In this document: positions 15,888-23,550 of the stretch, piece by piece | Layout of the letters: every line of letters begins with the position of its first letter | How positions within the stretch are numbered: the first letter of the stretch is position 1 | NCBI GenBank assembly: GCA_002371335.1 | Contig: DFHP01000192.1 | Coordinates: forward strand, 1 to 24,586 | DNA length: 24,586 bases | Direction: 5' to 3' | Source: Eubacterium sp. UBA3720 | GTDB taxonomy: Bacteria; Bacillota; Clostridia; Lachnospirales; Lachnospiraceae | The notes under the pieces: model-generated | Seen by the model: the letters and a program-made list of their open reading frames with translations, nothing else | What the model was told of the DNA's origin: nothing | Database searches by the model: none | Program-made: the position numbers and the translations under genes

Positions 15888-17245
15888 TTTTCCTCCTCCC
15901 GCGGCAGCTTTCTGAAAAACCATACCGCCATGATAATTGCAGGGATAATTGATAATACATATGCTAAAGGCTGTGCTTCCTGAATACCGGCAAGCCCTCT
16001 GAAATAACCAAGGAACAAAAGCAGGGGTATAAAGATCATACCGCTGCGGAGCGTGGACATGACCGCAGCGCCTATCTTATGCCCTGTGCTCTGAAACATC
16101 ATTTCCGTTACCATTCCAAACGGCACAAAAATGATTGAAACGCTGTAAAGCCTCAAGGCTCTCGTCCCGATCCGGATAACCTCCGGATCATCTCTGAAAA
16201 CGCGGATCAGCATTCCCGAAAACACAATAACAATGATACTTATAAAGGCGACTACACCGGACGCCGCCGATGACGTAAGCCGGAAGGCTTTCCTTACGCG
16301 GCCGTATTTGCCTGCGCCGTAATTAAAACCGCAGATCGGCTGAAACCCTTGTCCGATACCAAGTCCGAAGGAAAAGATAAACATTCCGATCCTCGAAACA
16401 ATGCTCATGGCAGAAACGGCTGCATCTCCGTACTTTGCAGCCTGAATATTCAATATCATGGTAGCAATGCTCACCAGCATCTGACGGATCAGGCTCGGAA
16501 GCCCTGTAGCGGCAATATCCCCGATCAGGGCCGGTCTGACAGATATCAGCCCCGGAGAAAGGCGAACCTGTGTTTTCCTTCGAATAAACATACTCAGCAA
16601 AATACAGAAGCTGATGATCTGGCTGAGCGCCGTGGATAATCCCGCGCCCGCGATACCCATATTCAATCCGAACATCAGGATGGGGTCACCTATCATATTG
16701 AGAAAGCCGCCGGCCATCATGCCGATCATACCAAGCGCGGCTCTTCCTTCAAATCGAAGAATATTATTCAGGACAAACGACGACATCATGAACGGTGCCG
16801 CCAATATAATATAAAAGCAATACGTCTTTGCGTACGGAGCTATCGTCTCTGTACTCCCCAGCGTCAAGACCAGCTGATCCAGAAAAAACATGCTGACGCA
16901 CGCCAGGATAATGCCGATAAAAAACGAAAGAAAAAAACCTGTAGACGCCACTTCCGATGCCTTCTCGATATCTTTCTTACCCAGCGACCTGGAAATAATA
17001 GCGCCCGAACCCTGTCCGAACATAAAACCGACGGCCTGAAGTATCGCCATCAGGCTGAATACAATACCTACAGCGCCGCTGGCACTCGTTCCCAGCTGTC
17101 CTACAAAAGCAGTATCCACCATATTATAAATGCTGGTCACAAGCATGCTCAGGATCGCCGGGATCGACAGTCTGACCAACAATTCCGACAATGACGTTTC
17201 AGTCATTCTGCGGTACTGATCCGTATTCCTTTCATTCGTATTCAT
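15884..17245 (-). CDS. MATE-family multidrug/sodium antiporter
   Basis: This is a 453-residue polytopic inner-membrane protein with about twelve hydrophobic segments. The start is typical of MATE proteins (LSIPAILSMLVTSIYNMVD, then a TAFVGQLG motif), and the two halves repeat the pattern. Members export cationic drugs or metabolites in exchange for H+ or Na+. The ATG at 17245 has GAGG ten bases upstream. It is the first gene of the five-gene operon and overlaps the next gene by four bases. A promoter at 17434-17462 precedes it, with a leader of about 180 bases. The substrate cannot be inferred. Confidence 0.92.
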   Translation of the reverse strand: MNTNERNTDQYRRMTETSLSELLVRLSIPAILSMLVTSIYNMVDTAFVGQLGTSASGAVGIVFSLMAILQAVGFMFGQGSGAIISRSLGKKDIEKASEVASTGFFLSFFIGIILACVSMFFLDQLVLTLGSTETIAPYAKTYCFYIILAAPFMMSSFVLNNILRFEGRAALGMIGMMAGGFLNMIGDPILMFGLNMGIAGAGLSTALSQIISFCILLSMFIRRKTQVRLSPGLISVRPALIGDIAATGLPSLIRQMLVSIATMILNIQAAKYGDAAVSAMSIVSRIGMFIFSFGLGIGQGFQPICGFNYGAGKYGRVRKAFRLTSSAASGVVAFISIIVIVFSGMLIRVFRDDPEVIRIGTRALRLYSVSIIFVPFGMVTEMMFQSTGHKIGAAVMSTLRSGMIFIPLLLFLGYFRGLAGIQEAQPLAYVLSIIPAIIMAVWFFRKLPREEEK

Positions 17246-17300
17246 TCAATACCATCCTCATCCATCCCTTCAGCCGCCGTTTCAGTCATATTCTTCCGTT

Positions 17301-17322
17301 CAAGTCTCTCTCGCGAGACTTG
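17301..17322. promoter_or_regulatory. Hairpin in the MATE operon leader
   Basis: Perfect eight-base arms CAAGTCTC and GAGACTTG with a six-base loop, 56 bases before the MATE ATG. No T run follows on the minus strand, so it is not a terminator by itself. It may be part of a leader RNA structure. Confidence 0.4.
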
Positions 17323-17433
17323 GCGCGGGTGTCTTCTCACACTGATATAAACTGTCTTCACATTATTCTTACAACCCGGAAGCGTCCGGCTTTATATTTC
17401 TTTCAATCTGCAGCAGGTTTTAGTTTTTTTATT

Positions 17434-17462
17434 ATTATAGTTTCTTTTTTTACAAATTACAA
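17434..17462 (-). promoter_or_regulatory. Sigma-A promoter of the MATE-phosphatase operon
   Basis: On the minus strand: -35 TTGTAA (17462-17457), exactly 17 A-rich bases, then a perfect TATAAT (17439-17434). It is the only good promoter in the gene-free stretch 17246-17683, whose remainder holds the nadE terminator and the leader hairpin. Confidence 0.7.
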
Positions 17463-17535
17463 ACCTTTCGATATTGCCGCGAAACTTCCGTTCCCTTCCC
17501 ACAGCCCCGAAAAGAGCGAAACGAATCCCTGAGAT

Positions 17536-17582
17536 AAAAACGCCCCCGGGCAGGCTCTGTTTTCCGGTTTCCTGCCCGGGGG
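17536..17582 (-). terminator. Strong intrinsic terminator downstream of nadE
   Basis: The twelve-base perfect GC-rich arms CCCCCGGGCAGG (17543-17554) and its complement (17571-17582) are followed on the minus strand by TTTTT. It is about 100 bases past the nadE stop. A second, weaker inverted repeat without a T run (CCTGAC/GTCAGG, 17660-17680) lies right after the stop codon. Confidence 0.88.
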
Positions 17583-17683
17583 TATCATATTCGGTCTTTT
17601 TTCGCTTTAAGCCCTGCAGTCAGTTTCATTTTTCATCAGACTATACAAAGCATGCCGTACCTGACGTTCTTAATGTCAGGATC

Positions 17684-18463
17684 TTATTCATGATCTTCGT
17701 CAGAGATCTTATATGCAGGCATCAGCTGAAGCTTATGGAGATTCAGACGGTGCATACGGTCAATTTTCTTTTTCGTCTCTTCGTCTTCGCACTCTCCTGT
17801 AAGCACATAGTGATCGAGCACAGCATAGGTGAATCCGATCTTATCCTCATCAGACATACCGCTCAGCCCGTCTGAAGGTGTCTTTCTGGTAAAGCGCTCC
17901 GGCAGTCCAAGTACTTCGCCTATCTGGATCACTTCATGGACCAGAAGGTTTGAAAGCGGACTGAAATCACCTGCCGCATCGCCGTATTTGGTAGAATATC
18001 CGATATAATCCTCAGAACGATTGCAGGTATTTACAACGCGTCCGCCTTTTGGCAGCGCCTGTCCGACAGCGTATAATGTACTCATGCGCAGACGCGGCGG
18101 CGTATTGATCATTGAATCTCTGGATAAGGACTCAACTCCTGCTATACTTCCTTTTGCCAGCTCGCTGTTGATGGCTTCATACAGACCGTCGACACCCTTC
18201 TGAATGTTCACTGTCAGATTCGGGATCCCCAGAAATCTGATAAGATCCTGTGAATCACTGATGTCACTCTGAACGCCGTTGGGCATCATAACTCCGATCA
18301 CACGGTCCTTTCCGAGAGCCTCTTTGCAAAGAGCAGCTGCAACGCTGGAATCCTTGCCCCCGGAAACTCCCACTACGGCAGTACATTCCGGTCCGTTGTT
18401 CCTGAAATACTCTCTGATCCACTCTACGATCTCATTTTTTGTTTTCTCCGGATTCTTTAACAT
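17684..18463 (-). CDS. nadE: NH3-dependent NAD+ synthetase
   Basis: It makes NAD+ from nicotinic acid adenine dinucleotide, ATP and ammonia, the last step of NAD synthesis. The ATP-pyrophosphatase P-loop SGGKDSS is at residues 34-40, and the family segment TCNRSEDYIGYSTKYGDAAG follows in the middle. It is 259 residues and has no nitrilase-type glutaminase domain, so it belongs to the ammonia-using class and takes nitrogen from free ammonia. AAGGAGG five bases before the ATG is an excellent ribosome binding site. It is flanked by terminators on both sides, so it is probably a single-gene unit. No convincing promoter box was seen in the 70 bases upstream. Confidence 0.96.
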   Translation of the reverse strand: MLKNPEKTKNEIVEWIREYFRNNGPECTAVVGVSGGKDSSVAAALCKEALGKDRVIGVMMPNGVQSDISDSQDLIRFLGIPNLTVNIQKGVDGLYEAINSELAKGSIAGVESLSRDSMINTPPRLRMSTLYAVGQALPKGGRVVNTCNRSEDYIGYSTKYGDAAGDFSPLSNLLVHEVIQIGEVLGLPERFTRKTPSDGLSGMSDEDKIGFTYAVLDHYVLTGECEDEETKKKIDRMHRLNLHKLQLMPAYKISDEDHE

Positions 18464-18533
18464 AACAACCTCCTTCCCTCTCTTTTAACTCTCAATGGTT
18501 CTGGTATATATTTTTACTTCCCGCTTTGCGTTC

Positions 18534-18570
18534 AAAAACGCCTCTGGCGTTCCTGCCGCCTGCAGAGGCG
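18534..18570 (-). terminator. Intrinsic terminator of the C26 hydrolase gene
   Basis: CGCCTCTG (18539-18546) pairs with CAGAGGCG (18563-18570), and on the minus strand TTTTT follows directly. It lies 80 bases after the C26 gene stop and shortly before nadE. Confidence 0.8.
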
Positions 18571-18651
18571 GGAGACTCCCTGACTGAGTTGAAAAGCCGG
18601 TCGAGATAAAAAAGTCAGAAATGACATACGGAAATTTCAGTATATCATCTG

Positions 18652-20442
18652 TCAGGCTGCCGCGTTGATGAGCGCCTGAAAATACGTCAAATAACTGGTT
18701 TCTCCGTCCGCAAGCGCTCTCTCAGGATGATACTGCAGTCCCAGCATAAATCGTTTTCCGTCCATTTCAATGGCTTCCACCACGCCGTCGTCTGCCGTCG
18801 CGTCTACCGTCAGGCCCTTTCCAAGCTCCTTGACACACTGATGATGGAAGGAATTTACGCTTTTGCTTCCCATCATTTCCAGACTCCAAAGAAGTCCTTC
18901 CTGCCTGATCGTTATATTATGGCTGACAAAATCATCTCCATCCGACTCCCGATGAAGCACTGACGTGCCGATCTCAGAAGGAATATCCTGCACAAGGGAG
19001 CCTCCGCAGACAACATTCAGCATCTGCATTCCGCGGCAGACTGAAAGTGTCGGAATATCTGACCGGATAGCCACATCCAGTACCCAGAAATCCGATATAT
19101 CCCGTTCCGTAAAAGCAGGACCTTCAAAGAATTCTCCCGCTGTTTCGCCGTAGATCGCCGGATCTATATCCGAACCGCCGCATACGACCAGACAGTCAAT
19201 GCCGTCCAGAACAGCCGCTGCGCTGGCTTCATCGGATGCCTTGTCAAGAAAGACCGGCTCCGCTCCCGCCTGTACTATAGCCTGATAAAACAAAAGCTCG
19301 ATTGAGGGTATCTTATCGCTGCTGACCATGTTTCCTGTCCATGCGATCCCCACCTGAACGCCATCTTCGGCTGTGCGGCTTCCTGTGGTGACCGGAACGT
19401 CAAGCTTCGCGTCAAACATCGGCTCTCTGTCACTTTTGCCGCCGTCATTGTCAGTATCTTCTTTATCCGAAGCAGAGCTTACCTCCGGAAGATTCGAAGA
19501 GAACGATACCGCCGGCGCTTCAGATCCATCGCTTACATCCTCTTCCGAAGCATCGCTTTCATCTGTCACATCTTCTTGTTCAACAGTCACTGTGCTGCCG
19601 GAGACGTGACCTTCCGCCGCATTTCCGGTGTTCCCAAAGACGCCCTCGCCGCTGACCCGTCCATTGACCGTTATTCCAACCGCCAGAAGGACGATCAGCG
19701 CAATGCAGGCTGCGAAAGTCTGCGTGATGCGTACTTTCTTTTTCCTGGCCTTTTTTTGCTGCTCGCGCTTTTTCATGCGCAGAGCCTCGCGCCTCATCAG
19801 CTCCTTCTCTTTCTCCTTTGTCCATGCGGATCTCGCATGAGAGCTGTCAAGCTCCTCACTCTGACGGTAAATATTCTCCGTATGAACTGCATAACCGTTT
19901 TTATTTTCCGGGGTTCCCCTTACACGGGCGTTTTTCTGATTTCTTTTACCTGGTTCGTAATGATTTTTCTTACCCTGCGGATCGTAACCGGTGGATACGC
20001 GTTTATACCGTCTCTCCGGCGCTTTGAAGAGCTCTTCTGTTTCTTCATGGCCGTCTCCGGGCGTCCTTTGTTCCGGCTTTGTGATGACCGCGCCGCGTGC
20101 TTTGCGGTCTGTCGGTCTGGTAGTCCTGATCCGGGGATATTCCGCATTCAGCTCGTCAAGTCTTTTTCTTCTTTCAGATATCTGCCCGCCTTTGGAACTT
20201 CTTTTCTGCGTACGGCCGGATCGTCCGGATTCAGACTTCGGCTTTCTGCTGCCGGAAGCTCTCTGCTGCCTTCCCGCTTCCGTCCGCGATCTCTCCGGCT
20301 GTCTGCGGTGCTGCGACAGTGCCGCAGTGCCGCCCTGCCTTTTTGCATTTTCCGAAGGCTGATCTGAAACATGGGAAGGACCCGGCGTTTTATTTTTATA
20401 TGACTGCTCCGGAGTCACTCTCCGAAGATCGTCATTTTGCAT
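18652..20442 (-). CDS. Membrane-anchored C26 (gamma-glutamyl hydrolase-like) class-I amidotransferase domain protein
   Basis: A 596-residue protein in three parts. Residues 1-237 are highly basic, rich in R, K, S, Q and E, low complexity and probably disordered. Residues 241-260 (QTFAACIALIVLLAVGITVN) form one membrane segment preceded by a KKKARKKK-like basic cluster, predicting N-in, C-out topology. After a Ser/Asp/Glu-rich linker (about 285-345) comes a peptidase C26 / PuuD-like domain (360-596) with nucleophile C469 (SVCRGMQ) and H572-P-E574, so the catalytic triad is intact. Known relatives cleave gamma-glutamyl bonds and are usually cytoplasmic. ATG 20442 is chosen because GAGG precedes it; a GTG at 20478 lies inside a hairpin. 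Located 61 bases after glmS, it may be co-transcribed with it. Confidence 0.88.
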   Translation of the reverse strand: MQNDDLRRVTPEQSYKNKTPGPSHVSDQPSENAKRQGGTAALSQHRRQPERSRTEAGRQQRASGSRKPKSESGRSGRTQKRSSKGGQISERRKRLDELNAEYPRIRTTRPTDRKARGAVITKPEQRTPGDGHEETEELFKAPERRYKRVSTGYDPQGKKNHYEPGKRNQKNARVRGTPENKNGYAVHTENIYRQSEELDSSHARSAWTKEKEKELMRREALRMKKREQQKKARKKKVRITQTFAACIALIVLLAVGITVNGRVSGEGVFGNTGNAAEGHVSGSTVTVEQEDVTDESDASEEDVSDGSEAPAVSFSSNLPEVSSASDKEDTDNDGGKSDREPMFDAKLDVPVTTGSRTAEDGVQVGIAWTGNMVSSDKIPSIELLFYQAIVQAGAEPVFLDKASDEASAAAVLDGIDCLVVCGGSDIDPAIYGETAGEFFEGPAFTERDISDFWVLDVAIRSDIPTLSVCRGMQMLNVVCGGSLVQDIPSEIGTSVLHRESDGDDFVSHNITIRQEGLLWSLEMMGSKSVNSFHHQCVKELGKGLTVDATADDGVVEAIEMDGKRFMLGLQYHPERALADGETSYLTYFQALINAAA

Positions 20443-20467
20443 ATATACAACCTCATTTCCTTCTTCA

Positions 20468-20500
20468 ATCGCCTCCACCCGTAAAACGGGCGGAGGCGAT
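20468..20500 (-). promoter_or_regulatory. Strong hairpin between glmS and the C26 gene
   Basis: A 15-base stem with a three-base loop begins three bases after the glmS stop. In minus-strand RNA the only imperfect position is a G-U wobble. No T run follows, so it is not a standard terminator. It may protect the glmS 3' end, act as a processing site, or lower downstream expression. Confidence 0.55.
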
Positions 20501-20503
20501 GTC

Positions 20504-22369
20504 TTACTCTACCGTTACTGATTTTGCAAGGTTCCTTGGTTTATCCACATCAAGTCCTTTCGCAACTGATACATAATAGCCCATCAGCTGCAGTGGGATA
20601 ACAGCCAGAGACGCCGCAAAATACTCGTTCGTACGCGGAACGAATACCGTGAAGTCAGCTGTATCCTCAATATCATATTTGCCGTAGCTTGTAAGACCCA
20701 TCAGGTAAGCTCCGCGGCTCTTTACTTCAACGAGATTGGAGATCGTCTTCTCATAAAGCTCGCTCTGTGTACATACGCCGACTACCAGTGTACCGTCTTC
20801 GATCAGACTGATCGTTCCATGCTTCAGCTCTCCTGCCGCATAAGCCTCAGAGTGAACATAGCTGATCTCTTTCATCTTCAGGCTGCCTTCAAGGCAAATA
20901 GCGTAATCGATTCCGCGTCCGATGAAAAAGATATCATGAGCGTTAGAAAATTTGCTTGCAAACCACTGGATCCTCTCCTTGTCGTCAAGGATCTTTGTTA
21001 TCTTTGAAGGTATCGTCAGCATCTCCTTCAGAAGCACGGACGCCTTTTCCTCATCTATCTCGCCGCGTACAAGGGCAAAATCGATCGCCAGCAGATATGA
21101 TGCGATCAGCTGCGTGGAGTATGCCTTTGTAGTAGCAACGGCGATCTCCGGACCTGCCAGTGTATAGAATACATAATCGGCCTCACGGGCAATGGAGCTT
21201 CCCACTACATTGACGATTCCGAGAGTCTTTACGCCAAGGTCTTTGGATTCGCGAAGAGCCGCCAGCGAATCCGCTGTCTCGCCGGACTGGCTGATAACTA
21301 CCACAAGACCGTTCTTATCCAGAATCGGCCGGCGGTAACGGAATTCTGAAGCCAGTTCAACCCGGACCGGAATATCCGCCATATCTTCAAATATATACTG
21401 TGCCGCAATTCCCACATGATACGCGGAACCGCAGGCAACGATGTATATCTGGCTGATACTTTTAATCATTTCTTCTGTCAGTCCGATGCCCGCCAGATCG
21501 ATCTTAAGAGGACTGTCAGCATCTGCTTCGTCTGTATTTGTAACGACGGAACGGATCGTATCCTCGATAGCTTTTGGCTGCTCGTGGATCTCCTTCATCA
21601 TGAAATGCTCATAGCCGCCCTTCTCTGCAGCTTCCGCATCCCAGTCGATCTCGACCATCTTCTTTTCCACCACGTCGCCGTTCAGGTCATAGAACTCCGG
21701 ACCGTCCTTTGTAAGGCGTCCCATTTCCATGCTGTCAATATAGTATACGTTTTTTGTATATTTCAGGATAGCCGGAACATCAGACGCTACGTAAGTCTCT
21801 CCTTCATTCACTCCGATGATCATGGGGCTGTCTTTACGTGCCACATAGATCTCTCCCGGATAATCCTTAAACATAACGGCAAGCGCATAAGAACCTCTTA
21901 CACGGACCATTGTTTTAGCGATCGCGTCGATCGGTCCGATCTGATATTTTTTATAGTAATAATCTACCAGCTTAACAAGAGACTCCGTATCCGTCTCAGA
22001 ATAGAAAGAATAGCCCTTGCGGGTCAGTTTCTCTTTTACTTCAATATAGTTTTCGATGATACCGTTATGAACTCCCACAACGGAATTATCATCAGAATGA
22101 TGGGGATGCGCATTTAACTCAGACGGTTCGCCGTGAGTAGCCCATCTGGTGTGGCCGATACCGCATGTTCCATGAACCGAATGACCATCGTCGGTTTTCT
22201 CCGCAAGACCTTTCAGACGTCCTTTTACTTTGACGACTACCGCATCTTTCTCTCCGTCGCGAACTGCGATTCCCGCAGAATCATAACCTCTGTATTCAAG
22301 CTTTGACAAACCTTCGAGCAAAATAGGCGCCGCCTGTTTACCGCCTACAAATCCTACAATACCGCACAT
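20504..22369 (-). CDS. glmS: Glutamine-fructose-6-phosphate aminotransferase (isomerizing)
   Basis: GlmS converts fructose-6-phosphate and glutamine into glucosamine-6-phosphate, the entry step to peptidoglycan and amino-sugar synthesis. It is 621 residues. The N-terminal nucleophile is Cys2 (MCGIVGFVG), followed by the Ntn-glutaminase domain with GHTRWATHG. Two SIS sugar-binding domains occupy the second half (ACGSAYHVG and SQSGETADS segments), and the C-terminus DKPRNLAKSVTVE is the conserved sugar-site tail. AGGAG six bases before the ATG. It has its own promoter with a leader of about 138 bases in which I could not find a glmS ribozyme. Confidence 0.98.
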   Translation of the reverse strand: MCGIVGFVGGKQAAPILLEGLSKLEYRGYDSAGIAVRDGEKDAVVVKVKGRLKGLAEKTDDGHSVHGTCGIGHTRWATHGEPSELNAHPHHSDDNSVVGVHNGIIENYIEVKEKLTRKGYSFYSETDTESLVKLVDYYYKKYQIGPIDAIAKTMVRVRGSYALAVMFKDYPGEIYVARKDSPMIIGVNEGETYVASDVPAILKYTKNVYYIDSMEMGRLTKDGPEFYDLNGDVVEKKMVEIDWDAEAAEKGGYEHFMMKEIHEQPKAIEDTIRSVVTNTDEADADSPLKIDLAGIGLTEEMIKSISQIYIVACGSAYHVGIAAQYIFEDMADIPVRVELASEFRYRRPILDKNGLVVVISQSGETADSLAALRESKDLGVKTLGIVNVVGSSIAREADYVFYTLAGPEIAVATTKAYSTQLIASYLLAIDFALVRGEIDEEKASVLLKEMLTIPSKITKILDDKERIQWFASKFSNAHDIFFIGRGIDYAICLEGSLKMKEISYVHSEAYAAGELKHGTISLIEDGTLVVGVCTQSELYEKTISNLVEVKSRGAYLMGLTSYGKYDIEDTADFTVFVPRTNEYFAASLAVIPLQLMGYYVSVAKGLDVDKPRNLAKSVTVE

Positions 22370-22514
22370 AGTGTACTCCTTATCAGTTTTTCCTGTTTTC
22401 TTTGTCTTTAATTTTATGTAACCCGGGAAGGCTTAAGAAAAATTCCCGCCGCATAAATGTTAATATTTTAACGATGCGTATTTGCACTATCGCCTTAAAG
22501 CGGTTACGCCGTTT

Positions 22515-22543
22515 ACTATATCATCTTTCATCCCTTTTTTCAA
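22515..22543 (-). promoter_or_regulatory. Sigma-A promoter of glmS
   Basis: On the minus strand: TTGAAA (22543-22538), 17 bases, TATAGT (22520-22515). The start would be near 22508. The leader contains an inverted repeat around 22430-22450 (CGGGAA with TTCCCG). Confidence 0.7.
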
Positions 22544-22583
22544 CATTATTAAAACTCCCCACATATACTTTTAACAACATTTC

Positions 22584-23183
22584 CTATAAGACCAGAAATC
22601 CAGCCGCCGCTGCCGCCGCCGCAACGGGAATCGCCGTCAGCGCGTCAATGATCACATGCTGTTTGGTCGTCTGCGTGGAAATGACAACGCCAGCTGCTGC
22701 CGCAATAAAAACCGCTTTAAGGGCGATCGGCATACCCCTGCATACCATTGCGCAGACGATCGTCACATAACACTGCGAACAATGCAGGCTTGGCGCACAG
22801 TTAAGCCCCCTGTAGCTGGCTCCGCGGACAAATCCAAGCAGTTTATCCATCATCGTATTTCCAAGCAGCGGTCTTTCAAAAGTCGTAGGATAGATCATAT
22901 ACACCGGAATGCTTATAACATCGCAGACAATAATGCATATCATATACATAAACGCGGCGTCCGGATCCGAACGAAAAGCCGCGAGGGGAAAGAGCCCTAT
23001 CATGGGAAACCAGAGCATATAGATCAGCACAGTCGCCGGGATCATCGGGACTTTCCGATCAAAATTCCTGGAAACATCATGGAAATCCTTCTGAAATTTT
23101 TCGCAGCCGAAATAAAACAGTATCTGAAGTCCGTATACAACAGCCTCCAGGACCAGAAGTTCAAATAGTGTCTGTGGTCTCAT
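22584..23183 (-). CDS. PAP2-like membrane phosphatase
   Basis: This is a 199-residue membrane protein with about five to six hydrophobic segments. The second PAP2 motif appears as CAPSLH (129-134) and the third as KQH176-VIID180, giving the catalytic histidines and aspartate. The first motif is reduced to the RP of TFERP (104-105). This PSLH / QHxxxD version is the one seen in the sphingomyelin-synthase or Aur1-like branch of the superfamily, where lipid head groups are transferred or removed. The C-terminus is a long alanine-rich helix. AAAGGAA precedes the ATG. The substrate, probably a lipid phosphate, is unknown. No terminator was found before the glmS promoter. Confidence 0.8.
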   Translation of the reverse strand: MRPQTLFELLVLEAVVYGLQILFYFGCEKFQKDFHDVSRNFDRKVPMIPATVLIYMLWFPMIGLFPLAAFRSDPDAAFMYMICIIVCDVISIPVYMIYPTTFERPLLGNTMMDKLLGFVRGASYRGLNCAPSLHCSQCYVTIVCAMVCRGMPIALKAVFIAAAAGVVISTQTTKQHVIIDALTAIPVAAAAAAAGFLVL

Positions 23184-23301
23184 ATTATTCTTTCCTTTAC
23201 TTCTAAAACCAGATAATTGCGGAACTTGGGAGAGCGGGAAGTTTCCTGTTACGAAAGCCGGGGTAATGTATAAAGCGTACTCTATATTTTCTGACCATTA
23301 G

Positions 23302-23330
23302 ATTATATCGTAAGATACATTTTTTCTCCA
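23302..23330 (-). promoter_or_regulatory. Probable sigma-A promoter of the PAP2-like gene
   Basis: On the minus strand: TGGAGA (23330-23325), 17 bases, perfect TATAAT (23307-23302). The leader is about 110 bases. A 63-residue frame crosses it and is not considered a gene. Confidence 0.5.
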
Positions 23331-23409
23331 CTTTCATGACAGGCTTTTTGCCGCCGGAGAACAGCTCCAAAACAGACCGTGTTCCTTCATCCAATGCCCC
23401 TCAAGGACT

Positions 23410-23438
23410 TTGACCGCTTCAGCTGATTATAGTATAAT
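23410..23438 (+). promoter_or_regulatory. Sigma-A promoter of the PfkB-type kinase
   Basis: TTGACC, exactly 17 bases, perfect TATAAT. The transcript would begin near 23445, giving a leader of about 105 bases. The gene-free stretch 23184-23550 thus holds two divergent promoters. Confidence 0.8.
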
Positions 23439-23550
23439 GAGGGTGAGAAATATTTTCGTTATTCCGCGGCGGCAGGCTGCCCGGAATAATGGTCATGAAT
23501 ACATTTTGTTTAAGCCCGCAGATCCTCTTTTCAGAAAGGAACGAATCATT

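Noticed and set aside
17660..17680. Inverted repeat right after the nadE stop as the nadE terminator
   Set aside because: Six-base stem with no T run; the much stronger hairpin at 17543-17582 with TTTTT is the better terminator.
22370..22583. glmS ribozyme upstream of glmS
   Set aside because: No recognisable ribozyme core or cleavage-site pattern in the leader; recorded as an absence rather than a feature.
23203..23394. A 63-residue minus-strand frame before the PAP2-like gene
   Set aside because: It overlaps the predicted promoter of that gene, has no good ribosome binding site and resembles nothing.
23410..23550. N-terminal extension of the PfkB kinase from the TTG at 23410
   Set aside because: The TTG is the -35 box of a near-consensus promoter whose transcript starts downstream of it, so these codons cannot be in the mRNA.
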